Shown here piece by piece: positions 1 through 7,858 of a stretch of DNA of 56,668 nt. The position numbers were made by a program, and so were the translations under genes. Each line of letters starts with the position of its first letter. The stretch's first letter is position 1. The notes under the pieces were generated by a model. It did no database searches. It was given only the letters and a program-made list of their open reading frames with translations, and was not told the DNA's origin. This DNA is from Gallionellales bacterium 39-52-133 (GTDB lineage: Bacteria; Pseudomonadota; Gammaproteobacteria; Burkholderiales; Gallionellaceae), in contig NCJL01000012.1 in assembly GCA_002278935.1 (NCBI GenBank), positions 1 to 56,668 on the forward strand, in the 5' to 3' direction.

Positions 1-90
1 AAGCTGAATCATCGACCTCGCAAGTGCCTAGGCTATCGGACGCCTCATGAAGTCTTCCAAGAAGCTAAGCGTGGTGCGGTTGCAATGTGA
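1..90 (+). CDS. IS30-family transposase, C-terminal fragment
   Basis: The open frame runs from base 1 to a TGA at 88-90 and gives 29 residues that closely resemble the end of IS30-family DDE transposases (RKCLGYRTPHEVF block). This block follows the catalytic core in the family, so the catalytic residues lie upstream of the window. The stop codon falls inside the right inverted repeat, as is common for this family. It is a partial gene because of the window edge, and nothing here suggests internal damage. Confidence 0.85.
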   Translation, partial: KLNHRPRKCLGYRTPHEVFQEAKRGAVAM

Positions 91-98
91 ATCCACCA
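1..98 (+). mobile_element. Right end of an IS30-family insertion sequence (partial)
   Basis: The first 90 bases encode the C-terminal 29 residues of an IS30-family transposase, including the typical end motif NHRPRKCLGYRTPHEVF, with a stop at 88-90. Bases 71-98 form the right terminal inverted repeat. Its reverse complement matches the sequence starting at 56571 at 23 of 28 positions, so the two window edges carry opposite ends of the same kind of element in the same orientation. The IS appears to end at base 98. The rest of the element lies outside the window. Confidence 0.85.
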
Positions 99-108
99 GG
101 TATATAAT
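80..108 (+). promoter_or_regulatory. Candidate hybrid promoter across the IS30 right end
   Basis: A -35-like TTGCAA (80-85) lies inside the IS terminal repeat and a consensus -10 TATAAT (103-108) lies just outside it, 17 bases apart. Transcription would start about base 115, only a few bases before the ATG at 118, giving an almost leaderless message for the His-rich gene and possibly the metal operon behind it. This is sequence inference only. Confidence 0.5.
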
Positions 109-117
109 TCGCGCACT

Positions 118-504
118 ATGAATCCCTTAAAGATTTCCCGTTACCTGTTGCTGATGTTATTCGTGCTCTTGCAGTGCGTAGCACCGCTTGTGCATGCACA
201 TGTGCACGGAGAAAATGTCGGGCAAAATGTGCACTTCGATACCATTGACACATCGTGGCTAAGTGATCACCACCACGAACCTGGTACAACACAACTTTCT
301 GCCGAAGAGCATCACCATGCAGTTGTAACTATGCCGCTTGGGTATCGATTGAGTGCGCTGGTTATTGATCAGCCTGTGGTTGCAAGTCAGTATGATATGC
401 CAGTGCTCAGTGAGCATGGCGCTGTTTTATCTGTCGTTTCGTATCAGCAAATATTTCCTTACACTCCTCATCAGCATCCCTTCAGTCAGGCACCTCCGCT
501 CTAA
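118..504 (+). CDS. Histidine-rich secreted protein, metal cluster (128 aa)
   Basis: No family is recognised with certainty. Residues 1-27 look like a signal peptide (basic start, Leu-rich core, VHA cleavage-like end). The mature protein carries His clusters (HAHVHGE, DHHHEP, EEHHHA) and ends with PHQHPFSQAPPL. This suggests periplasmic metal binding and recalls small accessory proteins of czc-type loci. A second protein of the same design lies at 7381-7788 and shares the His-rich tail. No clear Shine-Dalgarno precedes the ATG, which sits about ten bases after a TATAAT. The gene is 90 bp upstream of the efflux operon. Its role as a metal sensor or chaperone is inferred from context. Confidence 0.65.
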   Translation: MNPLKISRYLLLMLFVLLQCVAPLVHAHVHGENVGQNVHFDTIDTSWLSDHHHEPGTTQLSAEEHHHAVVTMPLGYRLSALVIDQPVVASQYDMPVLSEHGAVLSVVSYQQIFPYTPHQHPFSQAPPL

Positions 505-559
505 ATTTAAGTCTAAGTCATAGTTTGAAAGCTATGCACAAGTCCGAACTTAATTAGAT

Positions 560-579
560 ATGTTGCGAATTCGCAACAT
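560..579. promoter_or_regulatory. Perfect 20-bp palindrome upstream of the efflux operon
   Basis: The sequence is self-complementary over its full 20 bases, centred on GAATTC. It ends one base before an AGGAG ribosome-binding site (581-585) for the ATG at 595. It could be an operator for a dimeric regulator or an RNA hairpin controlling access to the ribosome-binding site. No regulator gene is adjacent. Confidence 0.6.
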
Positions 580-594
580 CAGGAGTTTTTCATC

Positions 595-1926
595 ATGCCC
601 TCAACCCGAGCACTCTTTGCACTGATATTACTCAGTGCAACAGCGGGTTTTGCTGCAGATAATCTGCAGCAAAACCCGCAATCAATTCAGGCCGCAGGCC
701 CCCTTGCCGCATCACTCTCACAGAAAGTATGGACGCTTGAATCCAGTATCAGTCGGGGGATCACCGTTGCGCCCGAACTGCGTGCCGCCGAGGCCGAGAT
801 TGCCGCGCGCACGGGTAATCTGACCGAAGCCGCCGCCTGGCCGAATCCCTCTATTGCATTGCGCGTCGATCCCAAGCTGGGCATCGAAGACGGGCGTGGC
901 GGCTATAACCTCAACCAGGTGACGCTCAGCCAGCCGCTGCCATTGCACCGTCTGCAGCACCAGCGTCGCGCAGCCGAAGCCGGGCTGGAAGCCGCTCGTG
1001 CGGCACAGCGCTACCAGCGGCTGCAACTGGAAACGCGCACCGCGCAGGCGTTTCATGCGCTGCAACTGGCGGCAGAGCGGCAGATATTGGCGCAGGAGCG
1101 GCTGATATTTTCGGAGAAGTTGCAACTGCGCGATGATCGTCCGGGGGGCACCGACCGCCTGGTGCGTTACCTGTCTCCCCTTGAGCGCGCGCGTCTGGAT
1201 ATCCTGCGCGCAACCGCGCAGCAGGAAGTGGCGCTGGCCGAAGGCAAGTGGAGCGAGGCGTTGGCGCAGTTCCGCGCGCTGCTGTCCATGCCGCCGGATT
1301 CGCAACCTGAAACCGCGCGCCTGCTGCCCGCCAGCGTACCGGAGGCGTTGAGCGCGCTGCTGCAGCGGCTGGAAGCGCATCCCGCGCTGCAGGCGGCGCA
1401 GCAGACGAGCGACGCAAGCCGCGCCGCAGTGGATGTGGCGCGGGCACAGCGCTATGCCGACCCCACGCTGAGCGTGATACACGAACAGGATTACCTGGGC
1501 GGTGAACGTCGCAACTACATCGGTTTGATGCTGGGCGTGCAGCTCCCCGTGTGGAACAGCGGCAATGGCGGCGTGGCGCGCGCATACGGCGAGGCCGGCA
1601 AGGCCGAGGCGGAGCTGGAGATGCAACGCCGCGATTTGCTGACCCGCCTGCGCCAGTCGCATCTGCACCTCGGGCATCTGGTCGAACAGGCCGAGCATTT
1701 TCACGTTCACTTGTTGCAACCCGCGCGCCGGGTGCTCGACCTGACGCGCAACGGCTATATCGCGGGTGAGCAGAACGGCCTGGCGCTGGTGGATGCCAGT
1801 AATACCTATTTTGACGCGCAGGCACGCTATCTTGAGCTGCTGCGCGATGCCTGGAACGAGGCGGCGGAATTGCGCCTGGCGGCCGGGATTTCCTTAATTG
1901 ATGCTGCAACAGGGGGCAAACCATGA
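595..1926 (+). CDS. TolC-family outer-membrane efflux protein (CzcC-like, 443 aa)
   Basis: This is an outer-membrane channel component for a tripartite heavy-metal efflux pump. It starts with a signal peptide (about residues 1-20, ending GFAAD) and continues with the two internally similar alpha-helical repeats of the family, rich in Ala, Leu, Arg and Gln. Its length is typical for CzcC/CusC-type proteins. The ATG at 595 has a good AGGAG site nine bases upstream. The gene overlaps the RND pump gene by four bases (ATGA), so the two are translationally coupled. In most czc and cus operons a membrane-fusion gene lies between or beside these genes, and none is found here. The metal is not predictable from this protein. 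Confidence 0.85.
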   Translation: MPSTRALFALILLSATAGFAADNLQQNPQSIQAAGPLAASLSQKVWTLESSISRGITVAPELRAAEAEIAARTGNLTEAAAWPNPSIALRVDPKLGIEDGRGGYNLNQVTLSQPLPLHRLQHQRRAAEAGLEAARAAQRYQRLQLETRTAQAFHALQLAAERQILAQERLIFSEKLQLRDDRPGGTDRLVRYLSPLERARLDILRATAQQEVALAEGKWSEALAQFRALLSMPPDSQPETARLLPASVPEALSALLQRLEAHPALQAAQQTSDASRAAVDVARAQRYADPTLSVIHEQDYLGGERRNYIGLMLGVQLPVWNSGNGGVARAYGEAGKAEAELEMQRRDLLTRLRQSHLHLGHLVEQAEHFHVHLLQPARRVLDLTRNGYIAGEQNGLALVDASNTYFDAQARYLELLRDAWNEAAELRLAAGISLIDAATGGKP

Positions 1927-4900
1927 TTTCCGCACTTATTCGTTTTTCGCTGATCCAGCGGCTGATGTTGTTGCTTGCCGCCAGCGCGCTTACCGCCGGC
2001 GGCCTGTGGGCATTTAAAACATTGCCCATCGACGCTTTTCCCGATATTTCCAGCCCGCAGGTGATGGTGGTGGTGAAGGCGCCGGGCATGGCGCCGGAAG
2101 AAGTGGAGGCGCGCATCAGCTTCCCCATCGAGATGGAAATGCAGGGACTGCCGCGCCAGACCGTGCTGCGCTCGACCACCAAATATGCGCTGTCCAGCAT
2201 CATCATTGATTTTGAGGACGGCACCGATATTTATTGGGCGCGCTCGCAAGTGGCCGAGCGGCTGAATCAGGTGTGGAGTGAATTGCCCGCCGGTGTCGAA
2301 GGCGGGCTGGCGCCCATCACCACGCCGCTGGGCGAAATTTTTATGTACCGCATCAAGGGGGAAGGCTACTCGAACCAGGAGCTGCGCGCCTTGCAGGACT
2401 GGGTGATACGCCCCCGGCTGCGCACCGTGGAGGGTGCGGCCGATGTCAATTCGCTGGGCGGCGAGGTGCGTGCTTTTGAAGTTGTACCCGATCCGCAGCG
2501 TCTGGCCGCGCAGGGCTTGAGCCTGGATGATGTGGAGCAGGCGCTGGTCAACAGCAACCGCAATGCCGGTGGCGACCGCATTAATCGCGGCAAGGAAATG
2601 CTGCTGGTGCGCACCGTGGGGCAACTGCGAAATGCGGGGGATATCGGCAACGTCACGGTCATCGCCCGTGCCGGCGTGCCGGTGCGTATCAGGGATGTGG
2701 CGACAGTACGCATGGGCTCGCTCACGCGCTACGGCGGTGTCACCGCGGACGGAAAGGGTGAGGTGGTCACCGGGATTGTGTTGCTGCGCAAGGGCGCCAA
2801 CAGCCGCACCACGGTAGAGGGCGTGAAGCGAGAACTGGCTGCGCTGGCACTAGTGCTGCCCAAAGGGGTGGAGATCGTGCCCTTCTACGACCGCAGCGAG
2901 CTGGTGGATGCGGCGGTGTGGACGGTGGAAAAGGCACTGGGTGAGGCGGTGGTGCTGGTGTTGCTGGTGCTGGTCGTGTTGCTGGGGAATCTTCGTGCGG
3001 CGTTGACCGTGGCTTTGATTTTGCCTTTGACCGTGCTCGCGACCTTTATCCTGATGCGCATATTTGGTGTGTCGGCCAATCTCATGTCATTGGGCGGGCT
3101 GGCTATTGCAATCGGGATTCTGGTGGATGCGGCGGTGGTGGTGGTGGAAAATATCCACATGCAATTGAGCCATGCACCGCCGGGCGTGAGCCGTCTGCAT
3201 CTGGTATATCGCGCCACGCTGGAAGTGGCCACGCCGGTCATCTCCGGCGTGCTGATTATCATCATGGTGTTCCTGCCGCTGTTCAGTCTGACCGGGCTTG
3301 AAGGCAAGATGTTCACGCCGCTGGCGGTGACCATCGCCTTCGCCTTGCTGGCATCGCTGCTGTTGTCGCTGACGGTTATTCCGGTGCTGGCGAGCTTCCT
3401 GATGCGCGGCGGCGCGCATGGCGATGACTGGATACTGGCGCAATTGAAGCGCGTGTATCTGCCGGTGATGCGCTGGGCGCTTGCGCATCGCGGCGTGGCG
3501 GTGAGCCTGGCCATCGCAGCTTTGGGAATTGCGCTGGCACTGTTCCCGTTAATCGGGCGCGAATTCTTGCCGGTGATGGATGAGGGCACCACCGTGGTGA
3601 TTATTGAAAAACCGTCCAGCGTCTCGCTGGAGCGCTCGCTCGCGATGGATACGCCCATCCATAAGGCACTGATGGAGCTGGCGCCGGTCACCGGTGTGGT
3701 GTCGCGCAGCGGTGCAGATGAACTGCGGCTGGATCCGATGGGGCTTTACCAGACAGATAATTTTTTGCTGACCAAACCGCGTAGCGAATGGGGCATGAGC
3801 CTGGCCGAGTTTCAGCAGCAGTTGCGCACCAAGCTGGAGCGCTTCAAGGATTGGGAGCTGGACATCGCCTACACCCAGCCTATCGACATGCGCACCTCGG
3901 AAATGTTGACCGGAGTGCGCGCGGCAATGGCGATCAAACTGTTCGGTGACGACCTTGCCGTTCTGGAGGAAAAATCCAAACAGATTGAGGAGATCATCAG
4001 CGGGGTAACGGGCGCGGTGGATATTTTTCGCGGACGTTTGTCGGGGCAGAATTATTTGCGTCTGGATATCCGCCAGCAGAACATTGCAAGCTATGGCATC
4101 CGTAGCGAAGATATCAACCGCATGATAGAAAATGCGGTGGGCGGCAAGGTGGTCAGCGATGTCATCCAGGGCAACCGCCGCAGCCCGCTGTTGCTGCGCT
4201 ATCCTGAAAAGGCGCGCAGTACACCGCAAGCCCTGGGGCAGATATTGATCAAGACACCGGGTGGCGCGCAGATACCGTTGTCATTGCTGGTGGATATCCG
4301 GGAGGTGGATGGGCCGGTGCAGATCAACCGCGAATCAGCCAAACGCCAGGTGGTGATACAGTCCAATGTGGAGAAGCGCGATGTGGTGGGCTTTGTAGGC
4401 GAAGTGCGCGCCGCCATCGAGCGCGAGGTCAAGCTGCCATCCGGTTACTACATCACCTATGGCGGGCAGTTCGAGAACGAGCAGCGTGCCGCAGCACGCC
4501 TTGCCATGGTGGTGCCGATCTCCATCGTGCTGATTTTTATCATGCTGTTCACCACCTTCGGTTCATTGCCGCAGGCCGGCCTGATTATCCTGAACATTCC
4601 GTTTGCGCTGATAGGCGGCGTGGTGAGCCTGTATTTCTCGGGGCTGTATCTGTCGGTACCCGCCTCGGTCGGCTTTATCACGCTGTTCGGCGTGGCGGTG
4701 CTGAACGGTGTGGTGATGGTGACCTACTTCAACCAGTTGCGCGCTGCAGGGCGCAGCGTGTTGCAAGCGGTACAGGAGGGTGCCGAGCGGCGCTTGCGAC
4801 CGGTGCTGTTGACGGCGCTTATCGCAAGCCTTGGACTGGTGCCGATGCTGCTGGCCAGCGGCCCGGGTTCCGAATTACAGCGGCCTCTCGCCGTGGTCGT

Positions 4901-5018
4901 TATCGGCGGTCTGTTTACTTCTACGCTGCTTACGCTGGTGCTGCTGCCCACGCTGTATGCGTGGATCGAGGGGCGCGCCGAGCGCAGCCTCAATAATTCG
5001 CAGGGAGATAGGTTATGA
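1923..5018 (+). CDS. CzcA/CusA-type heavy-metal efflux RND pump (1031 aa)
   Basis: This is an inner-membrane proton-driven exporter of the HME-RND class. It has the expected layout: TM1 at about residues 12-30, a large periplasmic porter loop, TM2-6 at about 335-480, a second periplasmic loop, and TM8-12 at about 860-1010. The TM4 signature reads GGLAIAIGILVDAAVVVVEN. It keeps one Asp and the Glu-Asn pair but lacks the first Asp of the CzcA DFGIIVDG motif, and in this it resembles CusA-like and other HME classes. Length is normal. It overlaps the TolC gene upstream and the DUF3240 gene downstream by four bases each. No periplasmic adaptor gene is present in the window. Zn/Co/Cd, Ni or Cu/Ag remain possible substrates. 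Confidence 0.9.
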   Translation: MISALIRFSLIQRLMLLLAASALTAGGLWAFKTLPIDAFPDISSPQVMVVVKAPGMAPEEVEARISFPIEMEMQGLPRQTVLRSTTKYALSSIIIDFEDGTDIYWARSQVAERLNQVWSELPAGVEGGLAPITTPLGEIFMYRIKGEGYSNQELRALQDWVIRPRLRTVEGAADVNSLGGEVRAFEVVPDPQRLAAQGLSLDDVEQALVNSNRNAGGDRINRGKEMLLVRTVGQLRNAGDIGNVTVIARAGVPVRIRDVATVRMGSLTRYGGVTADGKGEVVTGIVLLRKGANSRTTVEGVKRELAALALVLPKGVEIVPFYDRSELVDAAVWTVEKALGEAVVLVLLVLVVLLGNLRAALTVALILPLTVLATFILMRIFGVSANLMSLGGLAIAIGILVDAAVVVVENIHMQLSHAPPGVSRLHLVYRATLEVATPVISGVLIIIMVFLPLFSLTGLEGKMFTPLAVTIAFALLASLLLSLTVIPVLASFLMRGGAHGDDWILAQLKRVYLPVMRWALAHRGVAVSLAIAALGIALALFPLIGREFLPVMDEGTTVVIIEKPSSVSLERSLAMDTPIHKALMELAPVTGVVSRSGADELRLDPMGLYQTDNFLLTKPRSEWGMSLAEFQQQLRTKLERFKDWELDIAYTQPIDMRTSEMLTGVRAAMAIKLFGDDLAVLEEKSKQIEEIISGVTGAVDIFRGRLSGQNYLRLDIRQQNIASYGIRSEDINRMIENAVGGKVVSDVIQGNRRSPLLLRYPEKARSTPQALGQILIKTPGGAQIPLSLLVDIREVDGPVQINRESAKRQVVIQSNVEKRDVVGFVGEVRAAIEREVKLPSGYYITYGGQFENEQRAAARLAMVVPISIVLIFIMLFTTFGSLPQAGLIILNIPFALIGGVVSLYFSGLYLSVPASVGFITLFGVAVLNGVVMVTYFNQLRAAGRSVLQAVQEGAERRLRPVLLTALIASLGLVPMLLASGPGSELQRPLAVVVIGGLFTSTLLTLVLLPTLYAWIEGRAERSLNNSQGDRL

Positions 5019-5323
5019 AAATGCTCACTTTGATTGTCTTTGCCGATGTTAAACAACTGCTGGCGGACACTTTGCGCGGCTTGAAGCAGGTGCAGGGATT
5101 TACCTTCACCCATGTCGAGGGTCACGGCACACAGGACAGTCGTGATCCCGCGCTTTCCGCGCGCGACCACGTGGTGGGTTATGTGCCGCATGTGCGCGTG
5201 GACATTATTCTGGAGGATAAAGATGTCGCGGACGTGCTTGATGCTTTGCGCAAGAGTCAATGCGGCCTGGCCGGGCGGGGACACTACTGGGTTACCGAAG
5301 TGGAAAGACAGGGTGCGTTATGA
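5015..5323 (+). CDS. DUF3240 family protein, PII/CutA-like fold (102 aa)
   Basis: This is a small cytosolic protein of the DUF3240 family, which is commonly found beside CzcA-type pump genes and is thought to adopt a PII/CutA-like ferredoxin fold. There is no signal peptide. The core strands (LTLIVFADV, HVRVDIILED) and several His residues (HVEGHGT, DHVVGYVPHVRV) would suit metal sensing. The ATG at 5015 overlaps the RND stop by four bases and follows AGGGAGATAGG. The stop overlaps the ATPase start by four bases. This tight coupling suggests a regulatory or accessory role for the pump, which is inferred. Confidence 0.75.
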   Translation: MKMLTLIVFADVKQLLADTLRGLKQVQGFTFTHVEGHGTQDSRDPALSARDHVVGYVPHVRVDIILEDKDVADVLDALRKSQCGLAGRGHYWVTEVERQGAL

Positions 5324-7212
5324 TAATGAATGTGAATCCTGAAGCGGCAGCCGAACAAGCACCCATAGCTAGCCTGCGGGTGCTGATGACGCCCGCGCGC
5401 TGGATCGAAACCTGGCGTATTTTGCTTACCGGCTTGATAGCGTTGCTGTTCTGGCGGGAATGGGTACCGCTACAAATCCTCTGGCTGGCCGTGGCGATCG
5501 GTTTGTATCCGTTGATAAAAACCGGCTTGATCGACCTGATACGCGAACGTAAAATCGGCACCGAGATTTTTGTAACGGTGGCCACATTAGTCGCTGTGTT
5601 TGGCGGCGAGACGGTCGCCGGCGCGGTGCTGATGGTGATTATTCTCATTGCGGAGTTTATTGCGGATTTGAATATGGATCGCGCCCGTGCTTCCATCAAG
5701 AGCCTGATCGGCTCGGTGCCGCAAGTCGCGCTGATGCGCGGCGCAGACGGTGAACGCGTGGTTCCAATCGGGCAATTGCGCAGCGGCGATATTGTACTGG
5801 TGCGTGCCGGCGAAAAAATTCCGGTGGATGGCAGCATCATTGGCGGTGCCGCATCGATCAACGAAGCGCCCATCACCGGCGAAAGCCTGCCCAAGGACAA
5901 GAGTGTGGGTGCGAGCGTTTTTGCCGGCACCATCGTCGCATCGGGCGCACTCGATATTCGGACAGAAAAAGTCGGCAGTGACACTACCTTTGCACGCATT
6001 ATCGGGTTGGTCGAAAGCGCCGAAGCGGCGCAGGCACCCGTGCAAAAACTCGCCGACAAAGTTGCGTCGTGGCTGATTCCGGTCGTTTTTATTTTTCTCA
6101 TCGCGGTTTATCTGGTCACCGGCGACGTGCGCACCATCGTCACACTGCTGATTTTTACCTCGCCTGCCGAGCTGGGACTGGCGACGCCACTGGTGATGAT
6201 CGCCGCCATTGCGCGTGCTGCCCGCACGGGTATTTTGGTCAAGGGCGGCCTGTATCTGGAGTCGCTGGCCAAAGTGGATGTGATGGTCTTCGATAAAACC
6301 GGAACGCTGACAGCGAACAAGTCTGAAGTAGTTCGCGTGGAGGCACTCGACATACGATTTTCTGCAATGGAGTTGTTGAGTCTGGCTGCCGCCGCCGACC
6401 GCCGTTCGGCGCATCCGCTGGCCAAGGCCGTGGTGGATTACGCAACGCTTAAACAGATCGCCGTGCCGGAGCCGGAGCAATATGAGCAGGTGCAGGGCCG
6501 GGGCGTGATAGCAACCGTCTCGGGTCGCGCCGTGCTGGTCGGCAATGCTGCATTGCTGCGTGAAAACGGCGTGCAACTTACCCCAGCAATTGAAGACGGC
6601 GGACAAACGCCGGTTCATGTGGCCGTCGATGGGCAATTTGCCGGGGTCATCTTCATCGCCGATACGTTGCGGCCAGGTGCGCGTGTAGCGCTGGAGAAAT
6701 TAAAAGCGACGGGCGTCAAACGCATCGTGATGCTGACCGGAGACAATGAGGCTACCGCACGCGCGGTGGCCACGGAACTGGGCGTGGACGAGGTGCACGC
6801 CAACTTGATGCCGGAAGACAAAGTAACAGTGATCGAAGAATTAAAAAAGCAAGGGCATCGCGTAGCGATGATAGGTGATGGCATTAACGACGCACCGGCC
6901 CTGGCGCGAGCGGATGTGGGTATTGCGATGGGCGGCGGCGGCACCCAGGCCGCGCTGGAAGCGGCTGATATTGTTTTGATGACGGATGATTTATCCAAGA
7001 TCGTCAGCGCCCGTGCCATTGCCCGCCGCGCTTATCGCACGATACAAGAAAATTTGTTTGTGGGCGTTGGCGTAGTCCATGTGCTGGGTATCACGGCGGC
7101 GCTGATGGGCTGGATAGGTCCTATCGAAGCCGCCCTTCTGCATCTGGGGCCGGATGTTCTGGTGTTTGTGAACTCGGCTAAATTGCTGCGCGTCAGGATT
7201 GAAGGGGCCTGA
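5320..7212 (+). CDS. Heavy-metal P-type ATPase lacking the CPC motif (630 aa)
   Basis: This is a P1B-type metal-translocating ATPase. Visible motifs are TGES in the actuator domain, DKTGT with phosphorylated Asp at about residue 325, the HP dipeptide (RSAHPLAKAV) and GDGINDAPALA. There is no N-terminal metal-binding domain: transmembrane helices begin within the first 50 residues. In the metal-site helix, where CPC or SPC is usual, the sequence is TSPAELGLATP (S281-P-A-E284), so no Cys is present and Glu occupies a nearby position. I place the start at the ATG at 5320, which overlaps the DUF3240 stop (ATGA). An in-frame ATG also occurs at 5326. The substrate is unknown; a hard divalent ion is plausible. 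Confidence 0.85.
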   Translation: MIMNVNPEAAAEQAPIASLRVLMTPARWIETWRILLTGLIALLFWREWVPLQILWLAVAIGLYPLIKTGLIDLIRERKIGTEIFVTVATLVAVFGGETVAGAVLMVIILIAEFIADLNMDRARASIKSLIGSVPQVALMRGADGERVVPIGQLRSGDIVLVRAGEKIPVDGSIIGGAASINEAPITGESLPKDKSVGASVFAGTIVASGALDIRTEKVGSDTTFARIIGLVESAEAAQAPVQKLADKVASWLIPVVFIFLIAVYLVTGDVRTIVTLLIFTSPAELGLATPLVMIAAIARAARTGILVKGGLYLESLAKVDVMVFDKTGTLTANKSEVVRVEALDIRFSAMELLSLAAAADRRSAHPLAKAVVDYATLKQIAVPEPEQYEQVQGRGVIATVSGRAVLVGNAALLRENGVQLTPAIEDGGQTPVHVAVDGQFAGVIFIADTLRPGARVALEKLKATGVKRIVMLTGDNEATARAVATELGVDEVHANLMPEDKVTVIEELKKQGHRVAMIGDGINDAPALARADVGIAMGGGGTQAALEAADIVLMTDDLSKIVSARAIARRAYRTIQENLFVGVGVVHVLGITAALMGWIGPIEAALLHLGPDVLVFVNSAKLLRVRIEGA

Positions 7213-7380
7213 AACTTTGGCTCGCAAACATAAAGACAAGCCGAATTTCTCTTTCTGAATTTTATAGTCCATGTTGTAATTCGTGCTGTATTGATAGTTT
7301 TTTGCCACACAATGGATATTATCGTGACACCAGCACTATACGTTGTGCGAAACTGGAAATAAGCCGGAACTCATTCATTC

Positions 7381-7788
7381 ATGATTAAGCAGCGCTTTAA
7401 TACAACATTTATTATCTTTCTGCTGATTGCCTTCCTGGCAGCCAAGTGGACGCCGTCGCATGCGCATTTGAATGCGCAGCACGATCACGGCGGTGAACGT
7501 CACCAGCATAGTATTAAGGCACACGCTCATCAGTCAGTCACATATCATGCTGATCTGATTGACTCCGATCATTTGCAAATGGAAGAGAGCAAGGTTGTTG
7601 AGCTTGATCATGACCAGCATTTTCCTAATAGTAAGAAAGGAAACAATCCATCAGCGCTGGTCGCGTATATTTATTATTTTCCACTTATTCAATCAAGGGA
7701 AGTTATCCTTCCAGAGTGCTGCTTTTCTCCGCCTCACCAGCACCACTCGCATCCAGGCCAGCCCCGCGCCCCGCCTCAGACGACCTGA
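7381..7788 (+). CDS. Second histidine-rich secreted protein (135 aa)
   Basis: Not assignable to a named family. It has an N-terminal hydrophobic signal segment (residues 7-27, ending SHA), His-rich stretches (HLNAQHDHGG, ERHQHS, KAHAHQS) and a C-terminus PPHQHHSHPGQPRAPPQTT. Its design matches the protein at 118-504: similar length, His-rich mature N-terminus and a His/Pro-rich tail. It opens the second half of the metal cluster after a 168-bp intergenic gap and precedes the HupE-like gene. It is probably exported and metal-binding. Confidence 0.65.
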   Translation: MIKQRFNTTFIIFLLIAFLAAKWTPSHAHLNAQHDHGGERHQHSIKAHAHQSVTYHADLIDSDHLQMEESKVVELDHDQHFPNSKKGNNPSALVAYIYYFPLIQSREVILPECCFSPPHQHHSHPGQPRAPPQTT

Positions 7789-7858
7789 GCATTAGTAATT
7801 CTGATTCTATTTTCCGAGGCGCATAGCAGCGGAACAATTCATATTTTTGGAGATATTC

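Noticed and set aside
718..1719. Long open frame on the minus strand within the TolC-type gene
   Set aside because: It is antisense to a well-supported gene, has no family resemblance and reflects high GC codon bias.
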